A DNA stretch of 64,000 nucleotides from Poronia punctata. Its lineage: Eukaryota > Ascomycota > Sordariomycetes > Xylariales > Xylariaceae. The stretch spans positions 186,001 through 250,000 of the forward strand of contig MU401469.1 in assembly GCA_022579005.1 (NCBI GenBank). Reading direction: 5' to 3'. Position numbers and translations under genes: made by a program. Under the pieces are notes generated by a model that saw nothing but the letters and a program-made list of their open reading frames with translations, did not search any database and was not told the origin of the DNA. This document shows positions 14,174 through 26,633 of this stretch, one piece after another; position 1 is the first letter of the stretch; the number at the start of each line of letters is the position of its first letter.

Positions 14174-15814
14174 ATGCATACAACAACTCTTCTCACGGCT
14201 TTCGCTTTCGCTTTCGCCTCGGCGGCATCAGCCGCCAAAATGGGCTTCAACTACGGCTCGACATTCACAACCGGCGCACCCAAAACCCAATCCGATTTCG
14301 AAGCAGAGTTTACAACGGCTGCTAATCTGAAGGGGACGAAAGGTTGGACTAGTGCGCGGTTGTATACAATGGTTGTAAGTTCTTTTTTTTCTTTTTTCTT
14401 TTTTCTTTCCTCTCTCCCCTTTTTCTTTTCTACTCACTCCTTTTTCTTGCAAGTATCACCAAGTAACCTACCTAGGTAGATTAAAACTAAATATGTATAT
14501 AATAATGTATAGCAAGGCGGAACAGCAAGCGACCCAATATCCGCCATCCCAGCCGCCATAAAAACGCAGACATCCCTCCTCCTCGGCCTCTGGACCTCCG
14601 CAGGCGACACGGCATTCGCCAACGAACTCCTCGCTCTCCGGGCCGCCATCGAACAATACGGCGAGGATTTCACGTCCATCGTAGACGGCATCTCCGTCGG
14701 CAGCGAGGATCTATACCGCAATTCCCCGCAGGGGATAGCGGCCGGCTCGAACCCGGGCGTCGATCCGGATGTCTTGGTGCGGTATATCCGCCGAGTGAAG
14801 GACGCTATCAAAGACACGAGTCTGCGAAATGCTCCCCTGGGTCACGTGGATACGTGGACGGCGTGGGATAATTCGACGAGCGGCGTCGTTGTCGACGCGC
14901 TCGATTGGATCGGTATGGACGCGTATCCGTATTTCCAGGATACCATGGCCAACGCGATCGGACAGTCGAAATCGCTCTTTGACGAAGCAGTAGGTCGGAC
15001 CGCTGCCGCGGCAAAGGGGAAAGAAGTCTGGATAACGGAGACGGGACATCCCGTCAGTGGGAAGACGAGCGGCGACTCGGTCGCTTCGGCGGAGAATGCG
15101 GAGAGGTATTGGAAGGACGTGGGGTGTCCGATGTTTGGGAATACCAATGTCTGGTGGTATACGCTGCAGGATGCCGCGCCTGATACGCCGAGTCCGAGTT
15201 TTGGGATTGTTGGGCCGGGCGGGTTGTCTACTACGCCGTTATTTGATTTGAGTTGTGACGAGGTGGAGAAGCCTGTTTCTTCTTCTTCTTCTTCTTCGAC
15301 GACGACGACTTCTTCTAGCAAGATTGCTACTACGAGTATTACAAGCACGGCTAAGACGATTGAGGGTTCTACTTCGGCTTTGACTTCCGAACCGGCTACA
15401 GAGACGACGACGACGACGACGAGTTCCGAAACTGAAACTGAAACTGAAACCGAGACCGAAACTCAATCTGGTACCATCACGAAATCATCAGCATCAGCAT
15501 CGGCATCAAAAACCTCCTCCACCACCACCTCATCAGCCGAATCCGAAACCACAGGTCTATCAGGCGGCGGTAGTCCCGGCGGAGTCGACAGCTCACAACT
15601 CTCTCTCGAGCAATCGGCTACCGTAACCCCTACTGCCATTACCTCACCTGGCCCCAATTCGGGTGCTTTGTCCACCCCTAACCCTACCCCTTCCACAACA
15701 ACAGGAGGCGGAGGAACCATCATCCCCGGCCAAGGAGCAGCTGCAAAGGGTATACGATCTGATGGTCTAGGTGCTGCTTTTATTGCTGTCATGGGCGCTA
15801 TTTTCTATTTGTAA
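14174..15814 (+). CDS. GPI-anchored GH17 glucan endo-1,3-beta-glucosidase
   Basis: Two exons, 14174-14374 and 14513-15814, give about 500 aa. A signal peptide ends near SAASA. The GH17 barrel begins MGFNYGSTF. The acid/base glutamate is E132 in SVGSEDLY and the nucleophile is E243 in [17 protein letters not shown] closes the domain. A Ser/Thr-rich region of about 170 residues built from simple repeats follows. The hydrophobic C terminus ([16 protein letters not shown]) after a small-residue stretch indicates GPI anchoring. Such enzymes cut or remodel beta-1,3-glucan at the cell surface (eglC type in Aspergillus). The 138-bp intron carries an unusual (CTTTTTT)n tract right after its donor. Third-position usage swings between C- and G-rich along the gene. 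Confidence 0.9.
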
Positions 15815-16742
15815 AATAAAGAAAAGGAAATGATTGATTTGGATACTAGGAATTGGGTTTTGGATTGGGAACTTTTTGGGTATTGTTGATAATATGTACA
15901 AAGGAAAGGAAAGGAAAGGGAAATGATTGGATATTATGTTTGAACAATTTAGGTACAAATACATACATAATTATGAAAAATGATATCTCTCTGTAGTTGC
16001 TCTTGATCAGTTGTAGATTGATGATGCATGATATTGAGCTCACATCATGTGAATATCATCCCATGACACATATTTTTCTCTTCCCTACCAGTTTCTGTTC
16101 ACGCCAAAAAGCGCTAACCACGCAGAACAAAAGTCATTATTGCAAAGTCACAACTGTATAATGGATGGTTGGCGATCAAGACAAGGGGGGACAACCAAGA
16201 AGGATACGAGGATCCTCAGAGGTACATACTTTCACCATGGCGTGAATTTAAAGTTGAACTACCTGTACCTGGTACGTTAGACGTCTATTTTAGGATCATC
16301 ATGTCTTATGATGTTGTATTCACGGCTTACGGGATCATGGTTGTATGACTAGGGCAGATCACATTAGTGGTAAAAGGTTGTCGTCATTATTATCCTTTTT
16401 AATGTCCCTCGGACTCGACAGCTACAACGGCTGTGCAACAATGGGTACCTGCATGCATGCAGATTACTCGACGTCTCTTCTCTCGCGTCGGGCCTACCCG
16501 GGCTACATATCAGTAGCGTAGTAACATAACATCTCCCTCCATCTTTCAATGTGTCGGCGACCTCCTTTAGTACATCCCACCCAAGTGATAAAGAGCCCCA
16601 ATGCCATATCTTGTAATATAGCAACCGATAGACACCAACTAGATGGGCTATCTACATGGACTGTTTCATCCCCAGGATTGGTCCTACTATACCGCCCCTC
16701 CACATCTTTGTTCCGTCGGAAAGACGAAAGCACATGTCAAAC
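15815..16742. other. Intergenic spacer
   Basis: No gene seen. It lies between the GH17 stop and the 3' end of the minus-strand gene; a short GGAAA run sits near 15902. Confidence 0.6.
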
Positions 16743-17936
16743 CTACAACAAGGCCTGAAGTCTTGCGTTCACGGCATCCAGATTGGGCATCAAAGGTCCA
16801 ATGAACCCATCCAATCGAGCATCGCTTTCTTCCTCCGAGTAAAAAGACTGGCAAGGTATAGTTAGTGAAATGATAAACCTCATGGTGTGTAGCGTGTCAA
16901 TTATTCACCTGGTCGTCCCCTTCATCTTCTGCGAATTCATCATCACCGTCATAGTCGTCAACTATCATGTCCCTATCATCGCTGATTATCTCATATCCCT
17001 CGCTAGGGAGAGAGCTTAGAATCTCTTCCAGCATGCCCAAGCCCTGGAGACCACCTGTTGCGCAACCGCTACCATGTCCGACGCCGGTTGTGATGACGAC
17101 AGCAGATCCGCGACGAGTATTTGGAGGTGCTCTGGGTATAAAGAGTGCGGCGACAGTCGAAAGGATCTGATTGATGTCGGCGTCATCAATCCCCAGAGCT
17201 TCAAGGTCTTCGTCGGTATTGCTATCCGAGTCCGTTGGCACATCACTGTGACTATCCGGTCTGTAATCGCTGGCAGCAGTCGAGTCAACGAAATCTAGCT
17301 GTGCCTAATAGCTAGACCCGTGAAATATGCCGCTAGCGATTGTGAGGGCCGTGTCGTCATTCATTTCGCGATAGAGGACGTGTCCAGTAGTTTCGGACTG
17401 TGATGCTGCGGTTGTTGGAGGAAGGGTCTCCGATTGATTCTGTTGTTCTGCTGCTACTAGTCCCTTCATGTCCTGATGGAGATTAGTATGGACCACGGTG
17501 CTTCGCTTGTGCTTATACAGCCAGATAATTCTCCTCTTTTGGACAAATTGAATACAATATGGAAGACCTACTGTTGTATCCAGATTGCCCAACAATTGGC
17601 CAAATCGGTCATCCATAGCCAATAGGGGTGTTCTGTATTGGATGTTGATGATTGTGCAAACTATATTTTCCAACTTGTAGCGCCCAAGCTGGTGGCGACA
17701 AAGCAAGCCTTCAGCCAGTAGGGGGGTCAGTGTCAGCTCCGACTACTGTGAAAAATATCGAAGTGGAAGCGGAAGAAGGGGGGGAAATATTAGAAGAAAG
17801 ATAGGTAGGTAACATAAAGACAGTAGACCTAGCCCCGCGTACTATGCAGAGAAATTGTGTGAGCAGCTTACTGGAAGAGGGGCAGGAAAAGCTTTTCTTG
17901 GTAGCAATGCACGCCGGCGCGTCAAGCTTGACACGT
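16743..17936 (-). pseudogene. Unrecognised multi-exon gene with an in-frame TAG (possible pseudogene)
   Basis: Three exons join in phase on the minus strand: 17936-17872, 17742-16909 and 16847-16743 (intron 16848-16908 with GTGAAT donor and TGCCAG acceptor). The middle exon is one continuous frame of 278 codons except for a single TAG at 17305-17307, between GIFHGSSY and AQLDFVDSTAAS. Protein-like features: RYKLENIVCTIINIQ, MDDRFGQLLGN, an acidic region (DSDSNTDEDLEALGIDDAD; DDYDGDDEFAEDEGDD) and a final exon reading SFYSEEESDARLDGFIGPLM ending LQALL. No family recognised. Either the stop is a disabling mutation, or a 75-nt intron with a weak GTCCTC donor removes it (that would also keep frame). 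The 5' end is unresolved. Confidence 0.5.
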
Positions 17937-18124
17937 CTAGTCAAAGGACGCGGATAGGTACGCGTGGTGGACTGCTCTGATGGAAGAAGATGACACCAAA
18001 ACTCCACAGGCGGAAGAGCCAAGATAAAGATGAGGAGGGTGATAGGGAGATGGAGATGGAGATAGAGATAGGGATGGGGACGGGGAGGAACTCGAGGAGG
18101 GGGGACGACTGCTCAAATACAAAG

Positions 18125-18790
18125 CTACTTCAGGGGGCAGCGAAGAGTAGCTGTCATTGTCCCCAGCAACGAATGGGCATTCACCGAAAGGTATTGCCAA
18201 TGCCTCCCTATTATTGATGGCAACACTCCAAGGTTGTGTGAAAAGTTGTACCTAGTATCAAACAGTGTCCGAGGGTGGGTAAGTGGGTAATCAACAACCT
18301 TTGGTTCATAGGGAAGCTGCGGTCGATACAACAGCTTATGTCAGCCACAGTAGCTTTCATAGGTAGACCATAGAAGAAAAGGGGTTCTAGTATGCAGGGT
18401 TGTCAAACATGACAAAAATGGCCAAACAGGACTTGTGTTTTGCCCAGTACACAGCGTTGCTTATTTGTAGCTCACCATTGCCTATATGTAGCCATACCAG
18501 AAACAAAGCATATGTCACCCGGTCTAGGAAGCTGCAGTATGCTTCGGGCATCTATGAGGAATCTGTATCGACGAGTAAGGGTTCGATCTCGCCCATTACC
18601 AATAATCTTCCTTATTGAAGAGGCCAGTTCGTCCATTGTGGATGAGAGCTACCTGCATGCATGTCTCGGAAGATATTCATCGAAAACTTCCTCCGAGGTA
18701 TACTCGAGCTTGGTGTCTAGGAAGTTGTTTACATCCCCAGGCAGCGGTGTCTGACCCTTTTCTAATCCATTGAGAGGACAAATTCAATGC
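18125..18790 (-). other. Coding-like patches upstream of the broken gene
   Basis: The minus strand keeps several protein-like stretches without a clean gene model. One reads TPLPGDVNNFLDTKLEYTSE in about 18650-18760. A 54-codon frame lies at 18636-18472 starting MDELASSIRKIIGNG and ending MATYRQW, with a GTGAGC donor at its end. Another, around 18240-18331, contains LPYEPKVVDYPLTHP. They could be 5' exons of the gene downstream, disturbed by mutation. I could not join them with consistent phase and good splice sites. Confidence 0.3.
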
Positions 18791-19045
18791 AGGCCCTGAA
18801 ATTACGACTGAAGATCAACATTCAACACTCAGTACGTTAGGTATCTGGGTACGTACCTCGCCAGCGACAATCAAAATGTCAAAGTTGCAGCGAACACGTG
18901 CTCAACAGTGAGAATACACCATACCAAAGCATTAGCCAATAGGTTAACAATGATCCTAGGTATATATATCTACGCAGTGCTAGCTAATCAACACAAGAAA
19001 ATTAATATATACTAATAATTCATAAACTCCCTTTGCGTGAGCGGA

Positions 19046-19904
19046 TTACGTATTCCCAAACCCATAGAATATCTCGTCTTTCGGAGGCGCACCTTTCCTT
19101 AATTCATCTTCAGGCGCATCACACAATTTGCGCGCCTCCGCAGGTACCTTCATGTCACGCATCTTGTCGAGCCTTGACAGGAACTGCATGCCCATACCAG
19201 CTTCAGAGTGCCAAATAACGTGGCAGTGAAAGAGCCAGGCACCCGGATTGTCCGCCACGAAGCGCAGTAATGCCCAGCCGAAGCCTTGGGCCGTGACGGT
19301 GTCCCTCTTCAGGGGATTCCGCACGACAGTGTCGTTGGCCGGGTCTAGGAGACCCTTGCCTTCCGGCTGAAGACCCAAAGCCTCGTATCCGGGGAAATAG
19401 CCGTGACCGGCTCCTAGGACCCACATTTGTGTGCCGTGGAGGTGGAACGGGTGGCTGTTCTCGTCCATGTTCTGCAGGATCACGTCGACAGTCTCGACCT
19501 TGTTGCTCGATATGACAAACTCTGATGTGCCATCGAATGCGGCCGTGTTGATGCCCTCTACGGCGAAGGACTTGTTATTCTCGGCGAGACCGTCGAGGAC
19601 TCGGTGTAGGGTGGGGTTCTTGAGGTTGGGTCGAAAAGAGGACGCGTTCAGCACGCCTCTCTGCAAACGCCAGTCTCCGATGGCAAGGTTGACGCGTAGA
19701 TACCAAGAATGGTCGGCAACCCGAGGCGCCGGCTGGGGAGGGGACGGTTTTAGAGGCGTGGTGGTATTCAAGTCTCTGCAGATTGGGATGAATGGGAAGT
19801 CTGACGAGGTTTGTGGCAGGCCAGGACGGCCCTTATCGTCACCGTGTTTGTCATCATCGTCCTCATCATCGTCGTCTTCGTTTTCATCATCATCATCGTC
19901 GTCG

Positions 19905-19945
<41 letters not shown>

Positions 19946-21445
19946 GTCTTCATCGTCTTCATCGTCGTCGTCGTCGTCTTCATCATGGCCACCGTGTCGA
20001 CTGTGAAGGGTTTTGGTATAGCGAACGATGGCCTTTGCTTCATCGATGCCGTTTTCGGGAAGCTTCTGTTCAGCAAAGCAAGAGGTTACCATCCTGGCTC
20101 GTAACCAGAATGCTCCATCGCCCTGGTCGGCCTTTAAAACTGCACTATACCGCTGTCCTGGCGCGATGAGCAACGGGGAACCCTGAGTCGGCTCGACTAC
20201 GGTGCCATCCGCTTCAATGACTTGAAGATCGCTGTGGTTGTCAACGGCAACCTGGAACCAAGCAAAACCGCCTGCGTTGATGAAACGAAGTCTGTGGGTT
20301 TCACCGGGAACTACGTGCATCTTTGGCAGAGATGCTATTTTGACGTCTGAACATTCTCGTTTGGGGTGGTCTGAACAGACGGCCTTGTTAACCCCGTTCA
20401 TCAATGCTGTGTTGGGAATGGGCGCGTCCTCGACGCCAGGGGACAAAACCTGTCGCATGAGGCCGCTTGCCTGGTCGTAATACCAGTCCTGTAGCAAGAT
20501 GATACGATCTGATGAATAGGCGATGCGTGGCCGAGCGCCCTCTTGACGACTGTGGACTACCATGGGTCCTACTAGACCGTCAAGGGCTTGGACGCCCTGG
20601 TGGCCGTGATAAAAGTCTTGTAATGGTATGTTAGCTCGCTATATTTCAAAGATTTCCCCCAAGACATCATTATAGAAGGCTCCCGAGTGGCCTATGAAGG
20701 ATCCCGTGCAAGGGTATGGATATGACTTACATGTGCCCGACTGCCGCGTGACATTGAACTTGTATTGAAACGACTGTCCAGGGGCTATAGGACATTGTGT
20801 CACGCCAGCAGCCCCGTCCATCCAGTTGGTTCCATTCTGGTAGATACCGTGCCAGTGGATTGCAGTAGCATTTGAGGCCTTGTTGACAACTTTGACACTG
20901 ACGACATCCCCTTCATTGATTTCGATCAAAGGCCCGGGGAATTCATCGTTGATCATCATCATCGGCCTATGCACGCCATCTGGCTTGCCTTCCCCATCGG
21001 TGATGGTCCATTCGAATTCCCGAACCTGGCTCGGTGCAGAGAAATCCCAGTTCGGATCCAACACGTATTTATCCCCTGACCGATGAGGCTTTGGCGGCAA
21101 GAGATGTCCGTGTCCGCCAGCCGCATCGCTCGGCTTCGGCTTCTCCACGTGCGGCTTCGAGGGGTCAAGAGACAGCAGGAGACCACCAAGGCTGAGGGCA
21201 GCTATTGCCGAAATCATAAATATCATTGAAAAGAACCATATCGATTGTTTGTGTTGCTGCTGCGGCCTAGCCTGTGCCGACGGCCCGACTTCATCATCAT
21301 CGTGTGGAACGTGGGACAGAAGGGCGGCTGCTTCTACGTCCCGAATGCCAGGGGTGGTATTTCCCTCGCTTTCAAATGAATTACCACGTGCCTGGTCCTC
21401 AATGTGCTGTACCCTTGAGGTCAATGGTATGGCGGCGTCACCCAT
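19046..21445 (-). CDS. Membrane-anchored multicopper oxidase (laccase-like) with Asp-rich insert
   Basis: Exons 21445-20731 and 20616-19046 join to about 761 aa, restoring QSGTYFYHGHQ across the intron. The N terminus is cytosolic and acidic (about 1-67), then one helix (68-93) without a cleavable signal, so a type II membrane protein is predicted. All four copper motifs are present: HWHG, YHGH, HPFHLHG and HCHVIWHSEAGM. The axial position of the type 1 site is Met, which usually means a lower redox potential than Leu/Phe enzymes. Residues 450-494, between the second and third cupredoxin domains, are almost all Asp/Glu, encoded by a GAT/GAC repeat. The family oxidises phenols, Fe(II) or similar donors with O2; the substrate cannot be told here, and a ferroxidase or melanin-linked role are both possible. 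Confidence 0.88.
19850..19984 (-). repeat. Coding (GAT/GAC)n trinucleotide repeat
   Basis: Forty-five consecutive codons for Asp with a few Glu and one Asn lie inside the multicopper oxidase. The purest block is an uninterrupted run of GAT codons in the middle. On the opposite strand it reads as ATC/GTC repeats, giving spurious His, Ile or Ser runs. Confidence 0.95.
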
Positions 21446-23653
21446 GCTATCGGTATGTCTGAGCTAGGTTAGCTACCTTAGCTTGCCAACACGACCGTAA
21501 GTACCGACCGACACTCGTGAATGCGACGCGCCCAATTGAGGAGATAGGTACTGTGTATCCTTTGAATGAGCTTATATCATCAGAATTTGGGCCATAATCC
21601 TTCTGTTAGGACAAAGAAGTTGAATTGAAGATGCGCTAAAGATGTCAAGAATATCTAACTTTCATGTCTGAGACCGTATCATACACGCAGATGTGAAAAT
21701 AGTACTCGTACGTTGAGAGACTATCACTAGACTGACATTAGGTAATCAACTAAAACGGCTTAGGCAGGTGGCCCACCAGAACAAGGTTACACTGTACAAG
21801 TAGAGATGTCAACATCTGGGTCGATTTTAACACCAATCGACGGCAAGGCAAGCTCTCTGGCTTTTTCTTTTCCGTTTTATACCCTCAGACAAGAGTCGCA
21901 TTAAGCATCTACACGTACTTGTAACTTACAACAACGTGAACAACCTAACATGGATTGCAAGTGAACCAGCTACCTAGTAGGTACCTACTCTATCACGTAA
22001 GCAGCAACCCACATCCCAATACTCGAAGAAATGTTGCAAATGCAAAGATCCAACTTAGATTCCAAGTTGCTCGAGCGTTGGGATTCAAAATCCTAACCTA
22101 AGCCCCATAGAAATCGTTGTTAAACTACCTGATATGGAAAGAAGAAAGGGCAATTCAACGCAACAGGTATAACCTGGTAGGTTAATAGGATTCAATGCCC
22201 TTTTGCCTGTGATCCGTGACTTCTAGATATCTGCAAAAAGTCAACTTAGAGATAGAAATGTAGGTTAATACATATTTACTCGGGCGTTTGTAAACCGATA
22301 ACAGAAATGCATAAAGTCAGGCAAACGGAACGCGACTAGGTATTTATTCAGATCATACCCGGAAGCTCGAGATGATGTTTCGAGGGCCCAAGACGGAGAT
22401 ACCGGCTTAAATCCGTCTAACTTACATCAGAAGTTCAGAACCGACACAACCGTAAATCACTTGCAGAATGCAGGTGATTCGACTGACTCACTCCCCGTTT
22501 CGTTACGACATTAGACTGCCGCCTGCCTTGTCTGGATGTTTACGTGTAGGTATCTCGAATTCAGCGCTCGTTCCTGCTACCTCTCGACCCATGTGCCTAT
22601 GTGCCCCGTCTCTGTCTACAAGTTGTTTGATATGGAGAAGTCCAAGAACATCAACACCTATCTGTAAAAAGACAATTCAAGCGCTAAGAATAAGACGAGA
22701 GCTAGAGAAACATAATAGCAGTATATAGATTTAGTCTCAAGAATTGCCAGGTAGGTAGCGCATATATTTGTAAGCATGATGATGGTAAGATCCGGCAATT
22801 CTACATTTCTACGTGTAGTTACCCATAAGATTACCGAGTGTACGGTACTTATCTAACCTTGGTTTAGTATACCTAGAAATAAAAGTTACACCAATATACC
22901 TCTTACCCTTCCCTTGCGCCCAGGCACGCAGGTCACCGTCTATCATGTAAGCATGGATTGTTTAGGCAGCTTAATGGTGACGTTTGAGTTTATCATGTTG
23001 GTTTATTCGATCTTTACTGCATGCAAGATATTGTCGAGTTGTTAGTAGATCCCCTGCATGTAGAAGAGGTAATTAGAGAACTTTACAAAAGGTTCCTCCA
23101 CGATATGCTACGCCGCTTTTATGCGTATAAAATCTGATCCCGGCTTGAGGCGGGCTTGGGGTCCCGCTTTGATTTATTCTACGCCGTACAATAAACATAC
23201 CTACCTACTCCTAAAGTCGGTCTTATAATTTATCAACATGTTACTTTGAGCCTTCCAACACGAAAGTCAAAGGGGTAAAACAAAAAGAGAATAGATGAAG
23301 CTCTAATCGTCCCGCTATAGGGCCTTTTAAACTGGCCGTCATAACGCTGAATATCCTACTCGTGGCAAGGGGTAGCAGTTCTAACCGAGGGCGTTGCCGT
23401 GCGTCTAGTTACAATATAAGGCCATCCACAGGCCATGATGCTTCTCTTGGCCTCTTCGAGTGAGGTCGGCGTGTTGTGAGTTTATGCGTGGACTGGCTCA
23501 ACCTTGCTCTCACACAATCCCTCAGTGCTCGCCCATCGCCGGAATGCCACCATCCACTCTCGTGAGCGTTGTATACTCGCGACCTCTTCCACCCACCCCA
23601 ACCAGGTCATTAGGCAAGGGTGAACAATCGGACTCAATACGAGTGGCTGCCCT
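21446..23653. other. Intergenic spacer
   Basis: No gene seen. The part next to 21445 is the promoter and leader of the multicopper oxidase. The rest is AT-rich with scattered TACCTA words. Short open frames near 22468-22728 have no protein-like features. Confidence 0.55.
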
Positions 23654-24584
23654 TTATTCCGTAAATAGGGGCAGTAAAGTCCCCATGTGTAATATGTCAA
23701 GGATTTCTACCCAGAGAAGTTCCCAGGCACGTTCAAGAATGTCGAACTGGGCCTCAGGGACCGATGCATGGTTGACAAGCGCACTCCGCTCATTGTAGGT
23801 CGTTGTTTCCAACGTAAGCTCTGTATTAACCAATCCCGTGAAATAGAGATTATTGTTTATCGTACTAACTGCTGTTACCCAATATTAGTTTTCTGAATAC
23901 ATAAACCTTACTCGGTTCGGACTCTGTACTTGGGCCATAGAGATGGAGAAAATCTCGCAGACGAGCAATTGTCTCAAGCTCCAAAAGGGCAAAGTTGAGG
24001 ATAAAGTCGTAAACGCCCTCTACGAGCTTTTCTTCGTGCATAGAAAATTGACCAAAAACCTTGAAGAATAGCTGAAGGGCATATAGCATACGCATATTCC
24101 GATGTTTTTCAAGCGTGGAAAGCTCTAGTGGCTGAGGCTGGCGATGGCAAATGTAATTATCCCACCCATAAGGTTCCTCGAAAGTTATGTAGGCGAAATC
24201 CTCGGCTAGGCTGGATACAACAAGATGTAATTCTGAGAGGCGGGCAACTTCGTTGAGTGTCAACCGGACGTAGACTTCCACGTCTCTGTTTTGGAGATGG
24301 GCTCTGTAAAATTCGCGTGCCGATGACCGTGTTATCTGGGATAACCTCGAGGCCATCAGCACGGCTATCGCTTCAGGGCGTACATCGCACAAATCTAGTT
24401 CGTTCAGTAACACTCGTCTAGCGATGGCCGACGAATCCCCGGTAAATGAATTGTAGAGTAGCCGACAACTGAGGATGGCGGAACGCAACGTAGGTACACT
24501 TGTTAATTCCTTAAGAATGGCACGGATCAGCTCAGTTGGAAGGCGTTCGAGTTGCGATATCCGAGCTATCGATTTGGACTCCAT
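23654..24584 (-). CDS. F-box-like protein, function unknown
   Basis: Exons 24584-23879 and 23820-23654 join in phase to about 290 aa. The first exon alone appears to stop in the intron, but the GTAACA donor and AATACAG acceptor continue the frame into LTLETTTYNERSALVNHAS and an end reading TLLPLFTE. The N terminus (LERLPTELIRAILKELTSVP, then AILSCRLLYNSF) fits an F-box helix pattern. The rest is alpha-helical with no motif I know. F-box proteins usually recruit targets to SCF ubiquitin ligases; many fungal members are lineage-specific and of unknown target. Confidence 0.7.
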
Positions 24585-26633
24585 GACGGCGCACCCGGAA
24601 GATGATAGAATTAGAGCCTACGAGTAGAGTAATGCAGTTGGATCCTCAATATACTAAGTAAGTATAACACGCTGCCGTTTTGCTCTGGGCTCTGGGGTTT
24701 CTTGAAGGTCTGCCAGGACTCAGGAGCAAGACATGTAACAGTCTTACAGAGTTAAATGCGAGGATCAAATACGAAAACCTACCTCAACTACTTGTAGTTT
24801 GAATTTTGTACTATTAGTAGGGATTGCATTTGCAGCTACGAAGAAGGTTGAGCCTGTTCTTTGGCAGCACCTCGCGTACATATGGGAAGTAGGTACTCGT
24901 ATGTATGTAGATGCCCCACTTGTGTTCGGATGTATGTACATACATGTACGTACCTGCACATACTTATTCTACGGCAGATGGCTGTAAGGCACATGCATCT
25001 GGGTACTTAGTACTTACATACTTATGTCCAAGATATGTACATTAGGGAGGTACGACGTAAACATCAGCAAGGTATTATCTTCATTTCTTTCTAAACTACA
25101 ACTAAGTATGTAGGTAGGTACCTACTCGTACTTACTGAAGGTACCTATCTGGATTCTACATACAAGTCAAGGTAAGTACCTTAGGTACGTTGTAAAGACA
25201 TTATCACATCGCTAGACCTTATAAATGGGGAGCAAATGACACCTATGAGTTAGGTAATCTCCGTGGTTGACAGAAAGAGTGAATGAATGTACGAGTATGT
25301 AGGTGGCGCCGTGCCAGCCTTGGTAGGCGGAAACCAAAGGAGTAGGATTGGATCAATGTGTGGGAACTGAGCAGAACATCTACGCGTACCTAAAGTACCT
25401 AGATAGGACGAGTAGGTACCATGTATATGTGCTTACCCCCCACCATTTCTGATTGTGCTTTTTTGGAGTTGGACAAGAACCTCACAAATATTTCCTCCTA
25501 CCTTTCCTCTACTACCTAATCGCATTCGCCTTGCGTTTATAGATTCCTTGATCCCGACCCTAAACTGGATGGCGCGCGTCCATGCTAATTACATATGTAT
25601 TCCTTGGAGAATCGCTTTGTCACGACCGGACCCCTCACTTTTTATTTCAGTTTCAGTTTCACAAGCCGGAACCCATCCCTCATTTCTAGCTCTAACTGGG
25701 GTACACCAACTTGTTGCCACACTCAAGTCTATCGCTTCGCACCAGCAGTTTGAAAGCCGTAGGGCGGGTAATTGGGGCCGGTCCGCCTCCTCCGCATCTG
25801 TCTATCCCGCGATTCGTATGCGTGGGTCTCTGTGAAGTCCTTCCGTTCAATGGTGTTGTAGTAGCGACGGTTGTTACGATTGTGAAGGGCCACCAACTTC
25901 AACAGTGGTATCGCCGCCCTCCAAGCCAAACGAGAGGGCCATCACATCTCTCGACGCCGGCCTGTCTTTCAGACAATACGTCCTATCGATAGTCCCTCCG
26001 CGACCAGCGATCTCCGACCGCCACGAATCCTGCGCTCTGGTTCCACGCTCTGGTTCCACGCTCTGGTTCCACGCTCTACGTCCCATCCATAAAGCTATTG
26101 CCTTCTCGCTAGGAGATTAGCGGCGTTCTAGACGTTCTCCATACTTTTCTGCGCTTTAGATTTGACCGATATTCATATATTACCTCTTGTAGAACACACT
26201 ATCTAGGTGCGGGGAGTGCGTAGCTTCATGCCCTACTGCTAGCGGGTCACCAAAGCTTGGAGACAAGGATCCCGCTGTCGCCAACATCGAATAATACGCC
26301 TGTACACCGCTCGCGAACCCCTCGAACTATATATCCACTCCTAAAGCTGCCAAACATCCTCATATCCGTGGCGCCCCAAGAATTTTCGACGTGGAACTCC
26401 CATCCCTACTTGGGCCCTGTGCTTTTACTCTATTATTAGTTCAGCCATCTCATGAACCCACTAGGAGTTGGCTGTGGAGAAGATCTCATTGTAAGGTTAA
26501 AACTCCAACAGAGTTTTGCTGATAGTTCAACGTATAACCCCGCCTAGAACGGCGTGCAGCTGGAAATAAGGACATTTTCCTCAGAAACAAGGATCGCCGA
26601 CCTTGCGAGAATTATCCCGCTTTCACTTTCATA
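24585..26633. other. Promoter and leader region between F-box-like gene and transcription factor
   Basis: The two genes are divergent, so this stretch must hold both promoters. The segment 24880-25420 is dense in TACCTA/TACTCGTA words. At 26033-26077 a 13-bp unit (CGCTCTGGTTCCA) is repeated three times plus a partial copy. Open frames around 25455-26120 overlap one another and look like leader sequence, not protein. Confidence 0.55.
26033..26077. repeat. 13-bp tandem repeat, 3.5 copies
   Basis: Unit CGCTCTGGTTCCA, perfect for three copies with a partial fourth. It lies about 560 bp upstream of the Zn2Cys6 regulator start, in its likely promoter or leader. Confidence 0.9.
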